Source: JAGAJR01 sp048463395 (GTDB lineage Bacteria > Pseudomonadota > Alphaproteobacteria > RF32 > CAG-239). From it: 52,392 bases of DNA. The DNA lies in assembly GCA_048463395.1 (NCBI GenBank), contig DBFWPL010000018.1, positions 1-52,392 of the forward strand. The letters run 5' to 3'. Under the pieces are notes generated by a model, which saw only the letters and a program-made list of their open reading frames with translations, did no database searches and had not been told where the DNA came from. Positions 1 through 8,138 of the stretch are shown here, one piece after another. The translations under genes were made by a program, and so were the position numbers. Position 1 is the first letter of the stretch. Each line of letters opens with the position of its first letter.

Positions 1-1
1 A

Positions 2-760
2 AACGGCGGGTACAAATCTTCTGTTCCAACAAATAACTTATGTACATCTGTTTCTTACTATGGCAGAACCTGCCAAAAAGACTGTTACCAGCCGCAGTGT
101 ACTGCCGGTGGTTATGTAGACTCCTGCCCGAGTGGACAAACCGGTACTTTGGTTGCCTATTATGGAAGAAACTGCTACCAAGGATGTGCTGACGATGAGG
201 TTGAAATTACTTGTAAAATCGGTTCTGTTCTTTATGAGGACAAGAAATGTTACTCCAAGACCTCTAAGACACCGATTGCCGTCGTCTTTGACACCAATAA
301 GCGGTTGGCGGTAGCTTTGACAGAAACAGCGGATATTTACAAATGGAGTCAATCCCTCCAGGATGTTCCGACATTGGAAAACTGTGAGGGATATCAAGAA
401 GATTTATTATCCTGTTGGACAGACGGTAAGGCTAATACAGCAGCTATTGTCACATACGGGAAGGCTAATAACGTCTCACACCCTGCTGCCGAGTATTGTA
501 ACAAATATAGGCCCACGGGTACGGCTGCCGGGGATTGGCATTTGCCGAGCTATGCTGAACTATACAGCATTTACAAAGCTCAGGACGCTATAAATACCAC
601 TTTGGATCTGCTTGGCAAGTCATCACTCGCGGGAGACTGGTATTGGTCGTCTAACGAGCAGGATGATATGTGGGCTTATATATTGGAGATGTATGATGGT
701 AGCACCAACGTCGCACGTAAGTCTGAGTATCACTACACCCGTGCGGTCCTGGCTTTTTAG
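2..760 (+). CDS. Cys-rich protein with FGE/DUF1566-like C-terminal domain (5' truncated)
   Basis: The reading frame is open to the left window edge, so only the C-terminal part (about 252 residues) is present and the true start lies outside. The visible N-terminal part has Cys-rich repeats of the type SYYGRTCQKDC and AYYGRNCYQGC. The C-terminal part has the pattern WHLPSYAELYSIY, then WYWSSNE, then a final YHYTRAVLAF. This resembles the DUF1566/FGE-like domains found in large surface proteins of uncultured gut bacteria. Cys repeats plus this fold suggest an exported, disulfide-stabilised surface protein, but no signal peptide can be seen because the start is missing. Exact function unknown. 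A strong terminator follows the stop codon. Confidence 0.75.
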   Translation, partial: NGGYKSSVPTNNLCTSVSYYGRTCQKDCYQPQCTAGGYVDSCPSGQTGTLVAYYGRNCYQGCADDEVEITCKIGSVLYEDKKCYSKTSKTPIAVVFDTNKRLAVALTETADIYKWSQSLQDVPTLENCEGYQEDLLSCWTDGKANTAAIVTYGKANNVSHPAAEYCNKYRPTGTAAGDWHLPSYAELYSIYKAQDAINTTLDLLGKSSLAGDWYWSSNEQDDMWAYILEMYDGSTNVARKSEYHYTRAVLAF

Positions 761-782
761 CTTTAACATCAATTTTGTACAG

Positions 783-820
783 AAACACCCCCTTTGAATA
801 TTTCTTCAAAGGGGGTGTTT
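783..820. terminator. Bidirectional intrinsic terminator
   Basis: Perfect 15-bp inverted repeat (AAACACCCCCTTTGA and its complement) around an 8-base loop, with A and T runs at the ends. It lies between the stop codons of two convergent genes and can serve both. Confidence 0.85.
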
Positions 821-821
821 G

Positions 822-1328
822 TTACTCAATAACTTCTCTCGGATAAATGCCATATAAGTTACTTTTGGGAATCCAGCCTTCAATATTTCCAAAGGCAATC
901 AAACAAAAATCGTTCCCCGCCGGACATTTTTTCACATCTCCGACAACCTCGTCTTCCACCTTGGCAATAACCTTTGAGTTATATTCCGGTTTATCATAGA
1001 TATTATTTTCTCCCGGCGTGGTTACTTTAATGGAACGGCGGCCGGAAAGCATGGATTTATGCACCCAGGATTCAGAACCTTCCCAATCTTTGATTTTACG
1101 CCACAACTCAAATTCAGCAACAATTTCCACCGGTGCGGTTTTCTGCATATATACCCATTCTATCGGATAACGAGCTCCCGGACCGGAGCGGGCATTAATT
1201 AAATTGGAACGCAGAGAAACCATTCTCGGCAAAGCCAGTCCGGTTTCTTCCCCTTCTTCAACCTCTTGGGCAAACACATTGCCCGCTAACAGAACAGCAC
1301 TTAAAAAACCCCAAAAAACTGCCTTCAT
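822..1328 (-). CDS. Periplasmic SH3-domain protein (alphaproteobacterial COG3807 type)
   Basis: 168 residues. A signal peptide is visible at residues 1-20, with a cleavage-like AxA pattern (VFAQ). Two bacterial SH3 repeats follow: residues about 37-100, with the typical LNARSGPGARYPIEWVY-like segment and WRKIKDWEGSESWVH, and about 105-160. The family is common in Alphaproteobacteria and is thought to be exported, probably cell-wall associated; its precise role is unknown. It stands alone, convergent with the Cys-rich gene, and shares that gene's terminator. Start: ATG followed directly by a Lys-containing signal peptide. Confidence 0.85.
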   Translation of the reverse strand: MKAVFWGFLSAVLLAGNVFAQEVEEGEETGLALPRMVSLRSNLINARSGPGARYPIEWVYMQKTAPVEIVAEFELWRKIKDWEGSESWVHKSMLSGRRSIKVTTPGENNIYDKPEYNSKVIAKVEDEVVGDVKKCPAGNDFCLIAFGNIEGWIPKSNLYGIYPREVIE

Positions 1329-1429
1329 TTTTGTTCCCTTTTAATTATTTATTATTTTATTCAGCGATATGATTATTAAATATAATGAACAAAACTGAAT
1401 AAAACGTAAAATTTTGAAAGATAGGAAAA

Positions 1430-2536
1430 ATGGATTTATTAAACACAGTCAAAGACCTTATCCGGTTCAGAACAGAAACGGGAAACACCAAAGAAATCGA
1501 CCAATGTTTGGAATATTGCAAAAAGCTTTTTGCCGATACCTCTGCCAAAGTTGACATCTTCCGAAAAGGAGATATTGCTCCGGTTCTTTTTATCAGGAAC
1601 CATGACGTTGAAGATTTTGACGTGGTTATTTTAGGGCATTTGGACGTTGTTCCTGCCGAAGAGCATATGTTTGAACCGAAAACAGAAGGAAACCGCATGA
1701 TTGGCCGCGGTACGCTGGACATGAAGTCTTTTGCCGCCGTGGCTCTGCATTCTATGGCTTATGTTTTGGAAAATAATCTTAATCTGAACTTCGGCGTCAT
1801 TCTTTCTACCGATGAGGAAAAAGGAAGTGCCGGAACACACGCTTTTATGGACGCTCATCCGAATATTTCCGCCAAAATTGTTTTGGATAACGACGTCGGC
1901 GGCGATATTCTTAAAATCATTAACAAGTGCAAAAATCCGGTCTTTGTCAAGATTATTTCCGAAGGCAAAGAGGCTCACGGTTCTACCCCTTGGGACGGCA
2001 TTGACGCCAATGAAAAATTGATGCAGACATGGGTAAACATTCGCAAAATTTATCCTTATTTTTCCAAAGAACTGCCAATGCCTCAAGATACTTGGATTGA
2101 CACGGTGCATTTTGCCAAAATCTCAGGCGGAGACGTTGCCAACGTTATCTCAAACTATGCCGAGGCTTTGCTCGATTTTCGTTTAACCGAAAATTCCTCC
2201 GTGGAAAACTTGGAAAAGAATCTTCAAAAATGTATGGTTGACGGCGTTACATACAAAATTGTTTCTGCCAGCACGCCGGTGGTTATGGATCCGGAAAATC
2301 CGTATATTCAGGATTATAAAAAGTTTGCAGAGCATATTCTCGGGCAGAAAATCGAGTTTGAACAAATCGGCGGAGCAACAGATTCCCGCTCTTTCGCCGT
2401 CAAAGGTTCCACAGTTATTATGCATTCGGGAACCGGCGACGGTATGCATGCGAAAAATGAATATGTGGAAATTGATTCCGTGAAGAAAATCGCCGACATC
2501 CAAATTAAATTTTTGGAAAAGCTTGCAAAAAAATAA
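1430..2536 (+). CDS. M20-family metallopeptidase (ArgE/DapE-like)
   Basis: 368 residues, normal for the family. Metal-ligand motifs are in order: GHLDVVP (about residue 68), GRGTLDMKS (about 90), DEEKGSAGTH (about 127, with the catalytic Glu pair) and GDGMHAKNEY near the C-terminus. The dimerisation or lid domain lies between about 170 and 290. M20 enzymes are di-zinc hydrolases that remove acyl groups or cut dipeptides. ArgE (acetylornithine), DapE (succinyl-diaminopimelate) and dipeptidases cannot be told apart from sequence alone, and no arg or dap neighbours help. The ATG follows an AT-rich leader containing AGGAAAA. It is immediately upstream of tRNA-Arg(CCT). Confidence 0.85.
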   Translation: MDLLNTVKDLIRFRTETGNTKEIDQCLEYCKKLFADTSAKVDIFRKGDIAPVLFIRNHDVEDFDVVILGHLDVVPAEEHMFEPKTEGNRMIGRGTLDMKSFAAVALHSMAYVLENNLNLNFGVILSTDEEKGSAGTHAFMDAHPNISAKIVLDNDVGGDILKIINKCKNPVFVKIISEGKEAHGSTPWDGIDANEKLMQTWVNIRKIYPYFSKELPMPQDTWIDTVHFAKISGGDVANVISNYAEALLDFRLTENSSVENLEKNLQKCMVDGVTYKIVSASTPVVMDPENPYIQDYKKFAEHILGQKIEFEQIGGATDSRSFAVKGSTVIMHSGTGDGMHAKNEYVEIDSVKKIADIQIKFLEKLAKK

Positions 2537-2551
2537 TTCGTGTGCTAATCA
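2523..2551 (+). promoter_or_regulatory. Putative promoter of tRNA-Arg(CCT)
   Basis: TTGCAA and TAATCA are separated by 17 bases and end 11 bases before the tRNA. The -35 lies inside the end of the peptidase gene. The other two tRNA genes in the window also have a TTGC-type -35, which supports the call. The -10 is weak. Confidence 0.4.
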
Positions 2552-2562
2552 GTCTTTGGCGT

Positions 2563-2639
<77 letters not shown>

Positions 2640-2677
2640 GACTTCTGAAAAGTCCGGCATCCGGAGCGGACTATCAC

Positions 2678-2778
2678 TTTGGTATCTAGTTTCGTTTCGG
2701 TCATTGGCATTCCCTCTCTCAACAAGATTTTCAAAGACCTTGCAGATAAAAATAATCTCCGGATTATTTTTACTTAGC
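2678..2778 (+). repeat. Interspersed element, copy A1 (tRNA-Arg tail)
   Basis: This 101-bp stretch begins TTTGGTATCTA, contains the core CGTTTCGGT...CCCTCTCTC, and ends in a 10-bp hairpin (2748-2757 with 2762-2771) flanked by GCAGAT on the left and ACTTAGC on the right. Copy A2 near dnaK (32549-32652) matches about 54 of the first 70 positions, and its hairpin has a different stem sequence that still pairs. No ORF. Confidence 0.75.
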
Positions 2779-2782
2779 GGTT

Positions 2783-2797
2783 CTCTCGGGGACGCCA
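2783..2797 (+). repeat. Direct repeat copy 2: 3' end of tRNA-Arg(CCT)
   Basis: Perfect 15-bp copy of the tRNA 3' end including CCA, without the rest of the tRNA. The terminator at 2798-2829 follows it at once, as would be expected after an intact tRNA. Confidence 0.85.
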
Positions 2798-2829
2798 TAA
2801 AAAAATACCCTTAAACGGGTATTTTTTTA
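2798..2829. terminator. Terminator of the tRNA-Arg(CCT) unit
   Basis: 12-bp stem AAAAAAATACCC/GGGTATTTTTTT with a 6-base loop and U-tracts on both sides. It sits directly after the second tRNA-end copy, so it is probably the original terminator of the tRNA gene. Confidence 0.85.
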
Positions 2830-2839
2830 TGGTGTCAAT

Positions 2840-2894
2840 AGACATTGTTCGGGAGTAAGGGAAGCGACAGCGACCGAAACGAGCATAAATGTCT
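2840..2894 (-). repeat. Interspersed element core, copy B1
   Basis: The arms AGACATT (2840-2846) and AATGTCT (2888-2894) enclose the conserved core AAGCGACAGCGACCGAAACG, which is the reverse complement of the core seen in A1. Copy B2 at 32663-32723 shares about 31 of 38 core positions but has unrelated arms that also pair. Strand is given for the CGTTTCGGT orientation. Confidence 0.65.
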
Positions 2895-2990
2895 TTGCTC
2901 GAAGCGGCGTTGTTGAGCTTAAAATTTAAGCGAAACTTACGAAGCAAGACCACCAGACTTCTTATCAAAATTTGGTATCGGCAAGTACAA
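2895..2990. other. Intergenic segment with nested inverted repeats
   Basis: No gene. It contains the near-palindrome GCTTAAAATTTAAGC inside a wider stem (TTGCTCG with CGAAGCAA) and a TTTGGTATC at 2971-2979, the same word that opens elements A1 and A2. Probably a decayed further copy of the element family. Confidence 0.4.
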
Positions 2991-3020
2991 AAAAAACACC
3001 CCGGCCGGAGTGTTTTCTTT
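2989..3020 (-). terminator. Terminator of the small lipoprotein gene
   Basis: The stem AAAACACC-CCGG pairs with CCGG-GTGTTTT with one mismatch. On the minus strand it is followed by a run of eight T and lies just downstream of the lipoprotein stop codon. Confidence 0.75.
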
Positions 3021-3039
3021 AATTTTAGGAAACCGGATT

Positions 3040-3447
3040 TTACCTTCCTCTGACAAGGAACATGAGAAGAATTAGGATGATAATGAGAAAAAATCCCATC
3101 AAAATAGTTTTTACCATTCTATCATTTTCTTTTTCTATAGATTCCGGTGTCAATTTTTCACTGGCGATATAGTAATTGTTGCCGTTTTTATACAGCAGTA
3201 CCTGATCTCCCTGACGAAAATCTTTAAGACGGAAAGACATATCCGTTCCTGAAGCAAGTTCGACTGTTTTTACCGTACCATCTTTTATATAAACCAAATC
3301 ATAAAAAGATTGTCCGCGATGATGGTGCTCAAGAAGAGTCTCAACCTTAACGGTGTCAACGTATTCGTAGTCTTTTACGTCCGAGCAGGAAGACAGAATT
3401 ACCGTAACCAAGAGAAAGAATACCCAGAAGATGCTTTTTGTTTTCAT
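3040..3447 (-). CDS. Small lipoprotein with C-terminal membrane helix
   Basis: 135 residues. The lipoprotein signal ends in lipobox LSSC (Cys about 21). A soluble middle part is followed by a strongly hydrophobic helix (ILMGFFLIIILILLMFLV, about 113-131) ending in RGR. A lipidated N-terminus plus a C-terminal transmembrane helix is an unusual arrangement; both ends would be in or on a membrane. I recognise no family. Monocistronic, with its own terminator. Confidence 0.65.
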   Translation of the reverse strand: MKTKSIFWVFFLLVTVILSSCSDVKDYEYVDTVKVETLLEHHHRGQSFYDLVYIKDGTVKTVELASGTDMSFRLKDFRQGDQVLLYKNGNNYYIASEKLTPESIEKENDRMVKTILMGFFLIIILILLMFLVRGR

Positions 3448-3614
3448 AAGCCTATTTTTATTAAATTATTTATGTTATTTAATCTTAAAAGACGTTATTA
3501 TAAAACACGTATCTACGGGTAATCCGTTTCACAAATCGTTTTCATAATAATATCCTTCATAGTCAGGATATTATCATATTTTTTATATGCGTGCAATAGC
3601 AAAATAGACAAAAT
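3448..3614. other. AT-rich intergenic gap
   Basis: No gene or clear structure. It separates the lipoprotein gene from the cbpA-DUF1349 pair and presumably holds the lipoprotein promoter. Confidence 0.5.
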
Positions 3615-4178
3615 TTAAGAAAAATCTATTCGGCTTAACAGAGCTTCAAATCCGGCTCTTTGCGGAGAACAGACATAAGCACCCGCTTTCACTTCCGGAA
3701 CATCGTTAATCAAATGCAAAAGGCGAATTTGTTCAAAATATTCTCCGTCCAAGGAATAAAAAATCACGTAGTCGCCATTGACGCGTTTTACCCTATACCA
3801 GATTTCCCCAATACCTTCCGGTATTTTTTGTGCCGCCCAGTCGGAATAGCCGTTATTGGTTACGCAGGAGCCTAACATTGGACGGTTTGGGGTATCATAC
3901 ATCACTGAGGCCTTAAACCAATTCCGTTCATCTATCCGCACCATAATTCCGCATTGGTCGAACTTTCCTTCCGGTTCAAAAATCCATTTTACATCTAAGG
4001 TAAAATTACCAATTCGACGGATAAAGAAAAAATGTCCGTCGTCTTTATGGAAATTATGATGCTTGCTCTGCCAGAAATCGGTTTTGTTTTTGGTTAAAAC
4101 CGTCATGCCGCGTTCTTCAAAAGAAACGTCCTCCGGTTCATTATACCATTCAAAATCCCTCAAGTTTGTCAGAAGCAT
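3615..4178 (-). CDS. DUF1349 domain protein (concanavalin-like fold)
   Basis: 187 residues covering the whole DUF1349 domain (COG3506). Recognisable segments are FEWYNEPEDVSFEERGMTV at the start, FWQSKHHNF, KFDQCGIMVRIDERNWFKA in the middle and RAGFEALLSRIDF at the end. Members are predicted beta-sandwich proteins related to glycan-binding lectins; the biochemical role is unsettled. No signal peptide, so cytoplasmic. Its ATG overlaps the stop codon of the upstream DnaJ-like gene by one base (TAATG), implying translational coupling. Confidence 0.8.
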   Translation of the reverse strand: MLLTNLRDFEWYNEPEDVSFEERGMTVLTKNKTDFWQSKHHNFHKDDGHFFFIRRIGNFTLDVKWIFEPEGKFDQCGIMVRIDERNWFKASVMYDTPNRPMLGSCVTNNGYSDWAAQKIPEGIGEIWYRVKRVNGDYVIFYSLDGEYFEQIRLLHLINDVPEVKAGAYVCSPQRAGFEALLSRIDFS

Positions 4179-5119
4179 TAAAAGTTCCTAATTATTTCAT
4201 CCGGCAGGGAAGAAAGAAGTTTTTCAAGTTCGGCATTTTTATTTTTAGGGGATATGATTTTCAAGGTAACAATCTGGTCGCCTTGTCCGCTGCGGCTCTT
4301 GATCCCTTTGCCTTTTAACCGCAATTTATCTCCGCTGTCGGAATAAGCCGGAACACTGACTGCGACTTTGCCGCTGATTGTCGGAATCGTTATCTTTCCG
4401 CCTAGAACAGCTTCTTTTACCGAAATCGGAAGTTCCAGTTCAATATTATTGCCATCCGCCGTAAAATACGGATGTTTTCCTACATTCAAAGTAATCAAAA
4501 CATCGCCGTTTTCTCCGCCGTTCGGGCTCGGATATCCCAGCCCCTTTAAACGAAGCGTTTGTTCATTCTGACTGCCGGCCGGAATCTTAACATTAATATT
4601 TTTGCCCTGAATAATAACGCTTTTTTCGGCTCCCTTTGCCGCATCCAGAAAATCAACTTTCATTGTATAGGCAATATCCCCGCCTTTACGCGGGCGGGCG
4701 GATGCTCCGCCAAAGCCTTGGAAACCACCGTTCCCGCCACCGCCGAATTGGGAGAAGATATCTTCGCCAAAGATAGAGGAAAAATCAAAATCGGCTCCGT
4801 TTCCGCTATAGGTATAAGTTTTGCCTCCTCCGAAAGGGTTACCGCCGTTTCCAAACGGATTTCCGCCTCCGAAACCGGCACCATATCCTGTTGGCTTGCC
4901 ATCGGCGTCTATCTCATTATTATCGTATTTTTTTCGTTTTTCCTTATCACCCAAAATATCGTACGCACCTGACACTTCTTTAAATTTTTCAGCCGCGTTC
5001 TTATCATCTTTGTTTAAGTCCGGATGGTATTTTCGGGCAAGCTTACGGTATGCCGATTTGATTTCAGCCTCACTTGCATCCTTGGAAACACCTAATACAT
5101 GATACAAATTTTTATTCAT
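4178..5119 (-). CDS. cbpA: DnaJ-class co-chaperone without zinc finger (CbpA type)
   Basis: 313 residues. N-terminal J domain (about 5-70) with the HPD motif in KYHPDLNKDD, which stimulates DnaK ATPase. A Gly/Phe-rich linker (about 78-140) follows, then two beta-rich C-terminal substrate-binding domains with no CxxCxGxG repeats between them. This is the class B or CbpA architecture, distinct from the zinc-finger DnaJ at 26682-27839. It is the first gene of a two-gene unit with the DUF1349 protein. The symbol is given by architecture. Confidence 0.85.
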   Translation of the reverse strand: MNKNLYHVLGVSKDASEAEIKSAYRKLARKYHPDLNKDDKNAAEKFKEVSGAYDILGDKEKRKKYDNNEIDADGKPTGYGAGFGGGNPFGNGGNPFGGGKTYTYSGNGADFDFSSIFGEDIFSQFGGGGNGGFQGFGGASARPRKGGDIAYTMKVDFLDAAKGAEKSVIIQGKNINVKIPAGSQNEQTLRLKGLGYPSPNGGENGDVLITLNVGKHPYFTADGNNIELELPISVKEAVLGGKITIPTISGKVAVSVPAYSDSGDKLRLKGKGIKSRSGQGDQIVTLKIISPKNKNAELEKLLSSLPDEIIRNF

Positions 5120-5173
5120 TTTTTTTGCAGCTTTCTAACTAACTTCTTTTAATTTTTATATAGGAAGAGGAAA

Positions 5174-5476
5174 TTAGTTTTGCAACTCTACACAATCAAA
5201 AGTCGCCCGTCTGGAATAATTCCGATACAAAATTGAATTATTAAGCACAGCCTTTTTACCGCCCTGCTCATGGCAATATCTGGAGGCAAGGAAGGCAATC
5301 TCGTCTATCCGGACGTCTTTGTATTCGTAAGTAACATAATACGGAGTTTCTTCTTTGACACGAACATTACTGACAATCCGGTCATAGTCAGAATCATAAA
5401 CATCAAACACGTCATTCGCCGGATGAGAACACCCTGTACAAAAAAAGGCTAAAAAGAAAAGAAAACATTTTTTCAT
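5174..5476 (-). CDS. Small lipoprotein, function unknown
   Basis: 100 residues with a lipoprotein signal and lipobox CTGC (Cys at 16). The C-terminal half has the pattern ASRYCHEQGGKKAVL then RRATFDCV, a Cys-containing motif that I have seen in small proteobacterial outer-membrane lipoproteins. Its ATG overlaps the stop of the upstream 61-residue ORF by one base, so the two are probably co-translated. Confidence 0.7.
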   Translation of the reverse strand: MKKCFLFFLAFFCTGCSHPANDVFDVYDSDYDRIVSNVRVKEETPYYVTYEYKDVRIDEIAFLASRYCHEQGGKKAVLNNSILYRNYSRRATFDCVELQN

Positions 5477-5661
5477 TACAGTTCCATTACATCCGTATTT
5501 TTGTTATTGCCTTCGACAGGCGTTGAAAATTTCTGTTCACGGGCAAGCGTTATTTTTTCAACAGGAACAAATCCTTCCACTCTGTGCAATTTCTCCCGCA
5601 GTGTTTGAATTTTTCCCGAAAAATCCGTTTTATCCGACTGAACAGCTTCCATCTTAAACAT
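5476..5661 (-). CDS. Small hypothetical protein (61 aa)
   Basis: 61 residues, soluble, charged, no known motif. The main support is the TAATG overlap with the following lipoprotein gene and a GCGGGA sequence just before the ATG. An internal Met at residue 4 is an alternative start. Confidence 0.5.
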   Translation of the reverse strand: MFKMEAVQSDKTDFSGKIQTLREKLHRVEGFVPVEKITLAREQKFSTPVEGNNKNTDVMEL

Positions 5662-5708
5662 CCCGCAATTCTTTGTATTTAATGTATAACTTTTTCCTTA
5701 AGCAATTC

Positions 5709-6014
5709 TTAATCCAGCAATTTATAGATGTCTTCACCCGCTTTTTCCAAAATCTTCAGAACTTGACGGTTAGTGGAATTTTTGGTTCGGGCATTGCTGA
5801 GTTTGTTTAACATTCTCTGCAATTTTCTATTAAAGCTCTGGTTTTGACGCAGAGATTCAACATCTTTAAGATGTTCTTCATCATCAATTTTATAATTAAC
5901 CACAGCCTTCAACGTTGCCAGATACTGGGCACTCTTTTGGGAGGAGTACTGTGCCACGGCGGAATTTGTTCCAAAGAAAACCGCAACCGCAATTAAGATA
6001 CCCGCTATTTTCAT
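5709..6014 (-). CDS. Small secreted helical protein
   Basis: 101 residues. A clear signal peptide ends near AVAQ (residue 21). The mature part is charged and helical (KDVESLRQNQSFNRKLQRML). No family recognised. Likely periplasmic. 47 bp separate it from the 61-aa ORF, so the three small genes may form one unit. Confidence 0.65.
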   Translation of the reverse strand: MKIAGILIAVAVFFGTNSAVAQYSSQKSAQYLATLKAVVNYKIDDEEHLKDVESLRQNQSFNRKLQRMLNKLSNARTKNSTNRQVLKILEKAGEDIYKLLD

Positions 6015-6111
6015 CTGTTTAATCCCTTACAAAAAACATTTGTTAATTCTTTTAAATAAGATATTATCATACTCGAATCGATTTACTATCTAATTTTTAG
6101 AGTTATCAAAT

Positions 6112-7092
6112 ATGAAAAAAACAATTTGGCTTTTAATAGACAACCGTGCCGGAAGTGCCGGACAACTGCGAGGCGTTGCACAGGCCTTGGATCCTAAACG
6201 CTATGAGGTTATTGAAAAAAAGATTGAATACACCTGTTTGTCCAAGCTGCCAAACCTCTTAAAAGGGGCTTCCCTTCTCGGAGTGAACAAAATTAAAAGT
6301 TCAGATATTTCATATAAGTTTCCTGATCTGGTTTTATCCGGCAGCCGGAGAACGGCACCTATTGCCCGCTGGATAAAAAAACAATCAAAAGGCAAAACAA
6401 AAGCTCTTCAGCTCATGCGAATTCAGAATTTTGAAGCTAAAGATTTTGACTTGGTTGTGGTTCCCGAGCATGACCGACGGAAAAGACATCCCGAAAACTT
6501 TATGTTTATTACCGGGAGTCCGCATCGTGTTACCGAAAAAGCCATGGCTGAAGCCAAGGCTAAGTGGGAAAGTGCTTTCGCTCACCTTCCCCGCCCGTTC
6601 ACAACCGTTATTATCGGAGGAGCCATCAAGGGAAAACCTTTCTCTTTGGAAAACGCTAAACGGTTAGCCGACGAGATAAAGAAAATACATTCTCAAGTCG
6701 GCGGTTCCATTCTTATCACCGACTCAAAACGGACAGGAAAACAAGCCGAAGAATTTATTATGAATGAACTAAAAGATCTTCCTGCTTACACATATCTTTG
6801 GGGCGAGAAAAAAGAAAATCCGATTATGGGCTTTTGGGCCTGCGGAGACAGAATTCTGGTTACCGGAGATTCCGTTTCAATGAGCTGCGAATCCTGCGGT
6901 TCCGGGAAACCTGTTTTAATTTTCACGGGCGAAAAATGGCTTACGCCGAAGCATTTGCGTTTTGTGCAATCTTTATTTGACGACGGATATGCCATTGCCT
7001 GCAATGCTCCGGAAGCTTTGGATTTTCAACCGCAAAAACGTTTGGATCCGGCATTGTTTGTCGCAGGAGCCATCAATCAGCTATTCAATTAG
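6112..7092 (+). CDS. ELM1-family protein (DUF1022/COG3660), GT-B-like
   Basis: 326 residues, full length. It starts with IWLLIDNRAGSAGQLRGVAQ, the hallmark of the ELM1 family, named after a plant mitochondrial fission factor but widespread in Alphaproteobacteria. Further landmarks are LQLMRIQNF, VPEHDRR, FTTVIIGGAIKGKPF and the C-terminal ILVTGDSVSMSCES and KPVLIF, which look like a glycosyltransferase B fold. In bacteria its substrate is unknown; an envelope sugar transfer role is plausible. The 3' end overlaps convergent rquA by 12 bp. Confidence 0.85.
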   Translation: MKKTIWLLIDNRAGSAGQLRGVAQALDPKRYEVIEKKIEYTCLSKLPNLLKGASLLGVNKIKSSDISYKFPDLVLSGSRRTAPIARWIKKQSKGKTKALQLMRIQNFEAKDFDLVVVPEHDRRKRHPENFMFITGSPHRVTEKAMAEAKAKWESAFAHLPRPFTTVIIGGAIKGKPFSLENAKRLADEIKKIHSQVGGSILITDSKRTGKQAEEFIMNELKDLPAYTYLWGEKKENPIMGFWACGDRILVTGDSVSMSCESCGSGKPVLIFTGEKWLTPKHLRFVQSLFDDGYAIACNAPEALDFQPQKRLDPALFVAGAINQLFN

Positions 7093-7782
7093 TTTTTGTT
7101 TTTTTATCGCCACCGTTTTTTGGTAGAAACCGCCGAAAAAGGTGGTTTTCTTCCAGATAAAACCTTGTGTTTTGGTGGCGTAAGAATGAATTTCCCGATC
7201 CCACATTTTTTCGGCAAACGGCTGGTAGAGGCGGTTAAACATCCTGACGATATATCTCAAAGGAGGCCAGGAAGAAGGATTGTGATAATCCACAAACACA
7301 ACCTTTCCTTTATCCCTCAGACTGTTTAAGGCATTATTGACGACTTTTATTTTTGATAAAATCGGGAGTTCGTGCAATAAGTTATAACAAATAATGACAT
7401 CATATTTGTTATCAAAAGCAGTCGTTCCGTTTTGACGAAGAAAACGTATATTCGGAAATAAATATTCATACTTTTCTTCACATCGGCGAATTTGTGTTCC
7501 GCAGACATCCATCAAATCATATTTCCCGTTAAATCCGATTTTCTCTGCCGTTTTCTCTATCTGATCTCCAAAAGTCGCTCCGATTTGAAGTACTTTGCTT
7601 TTAGGAGCTATTTCTTTTAATAATGACGTTTGCAGTTTGGTATAATTCCCCAAGGTCAACAGTTTTAACAACCAGACCTGATCAAAAAAATAGCTCATCG
7701 GCCAACTGCAATACAACCAGCCATAAATGGTTTTAACATAAGGAGGCAGTTTGACCGGTGTTCTTTTTTCTTTAGCTTCCAT
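7081..7782 (-). CDS. rquA: Rhodoquinone biosynthesis methyltransferase-like protein RquA
   Basis: 233 residues. The class I methyltransferase core includes VLQIGATFGDQ (motif I), LMDVCGTQ and the post-core YNLLHELP and VVFVDYHNPSSWPPLRYIV. The lead segment YGWLYCSWPMSYFFDQVWLL and the GNYTKLQ that follows are typical of RquA and not of UbiE or UbiG. RquA converts ubiquinone to rhodoquinone, a low-potential quinone that lets fumarate reductase run during anaerobic growth. Downstream of the Hpt gene by 8 bp, so possibly co-transcribed with the regulator pair. Confidence 0.8.
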   Translation of the reverse strand: MEAKEKRTPVKLPPYVKTIYGWLYCSWPMSYFFDQVWLLKLLTLGNYTKLQTSLLKEIAPKSKVLQIGATFGDQIEKTAEKIGFNGKYDLMDVCGTQIRRCEEKYEYLFPNIRFLRQNGTTAFDNKYDVIICYNLLHELPILSKIKVVNNALNSLRDKGKVVFVDYHNPSSWPPLRYIVRMFNRLYQPFAEKMWDREIHSYATKTQGFIWKKTTFFGGFYQKTVAIKKQKLIE

Positions 7783-7790
7783 TGTCGCTC

Positions 7791-8138
7791 CTATTCCAAA
7801 AAAGTTACAACGTCAGCAAGCTCACGTTCATATATCTGACAGCTCAACTGAATAAATTTATCAAGTTTTTCGGATTTTTCGCCATCCAGTATTCTTTGTT
7901 CAATATCCTGACACGCAAAGGAAAAACCCATCATACCGAAAACCTGTGAAGAAGAACGCAGACTATGATAGATTAATCGCAGTTCTTCGGTTTGTTCATT
8001 GTCCAGAAGGTTCTTCACACGGGATAAATCTTCTTCGGCTTTTTGCCGATATTCCGAAAAAAGGTTTCGCATTTTTTCTCTGCCGAAAATTTCATCATAC
8101 TGACGGATATTATCCAAACTAAAACTGTTACTCTTCAT
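7791..8138 (-). CDS. Histidine phosphotransfer (Hpt) domain protein
   Basis: 115 residues forming one Hpt helical bundle. The phospho-accepting His is in IYHSLRSSSQVFG (His58), matching the HxLRxxS pattern. It overlaps the 3' end of the response-regulator gene by 11 bp, so both are made together. A stand-alone Hpt implies a multi-step phosphorelay with a hybrid kinase encoded elsewhere. Confidence 0.8.
   Translation of the reverse strand: MKSNSFSLDNIRQYDEIFGREKMRNLFSEYRQKAEEDLSRVKNLLDNEQTEELRLIYHSLRSSSQVFGMMGFSFACQDIEQRILDGEKSEKLDKFIQLSCQIYERELADVVTFLE

Noticed and set aside
2640..3000. Possible CRISPR-like or small phage remnant
   Set aside because: No regular repeat-spacer series and no phage protein or integrase reading frame.
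4559..4972. 137-residue ORF opposite the cbpA gene
   Set aside because: Shadow of the Gly/Phe-rich region of the DnaJ-like gene.
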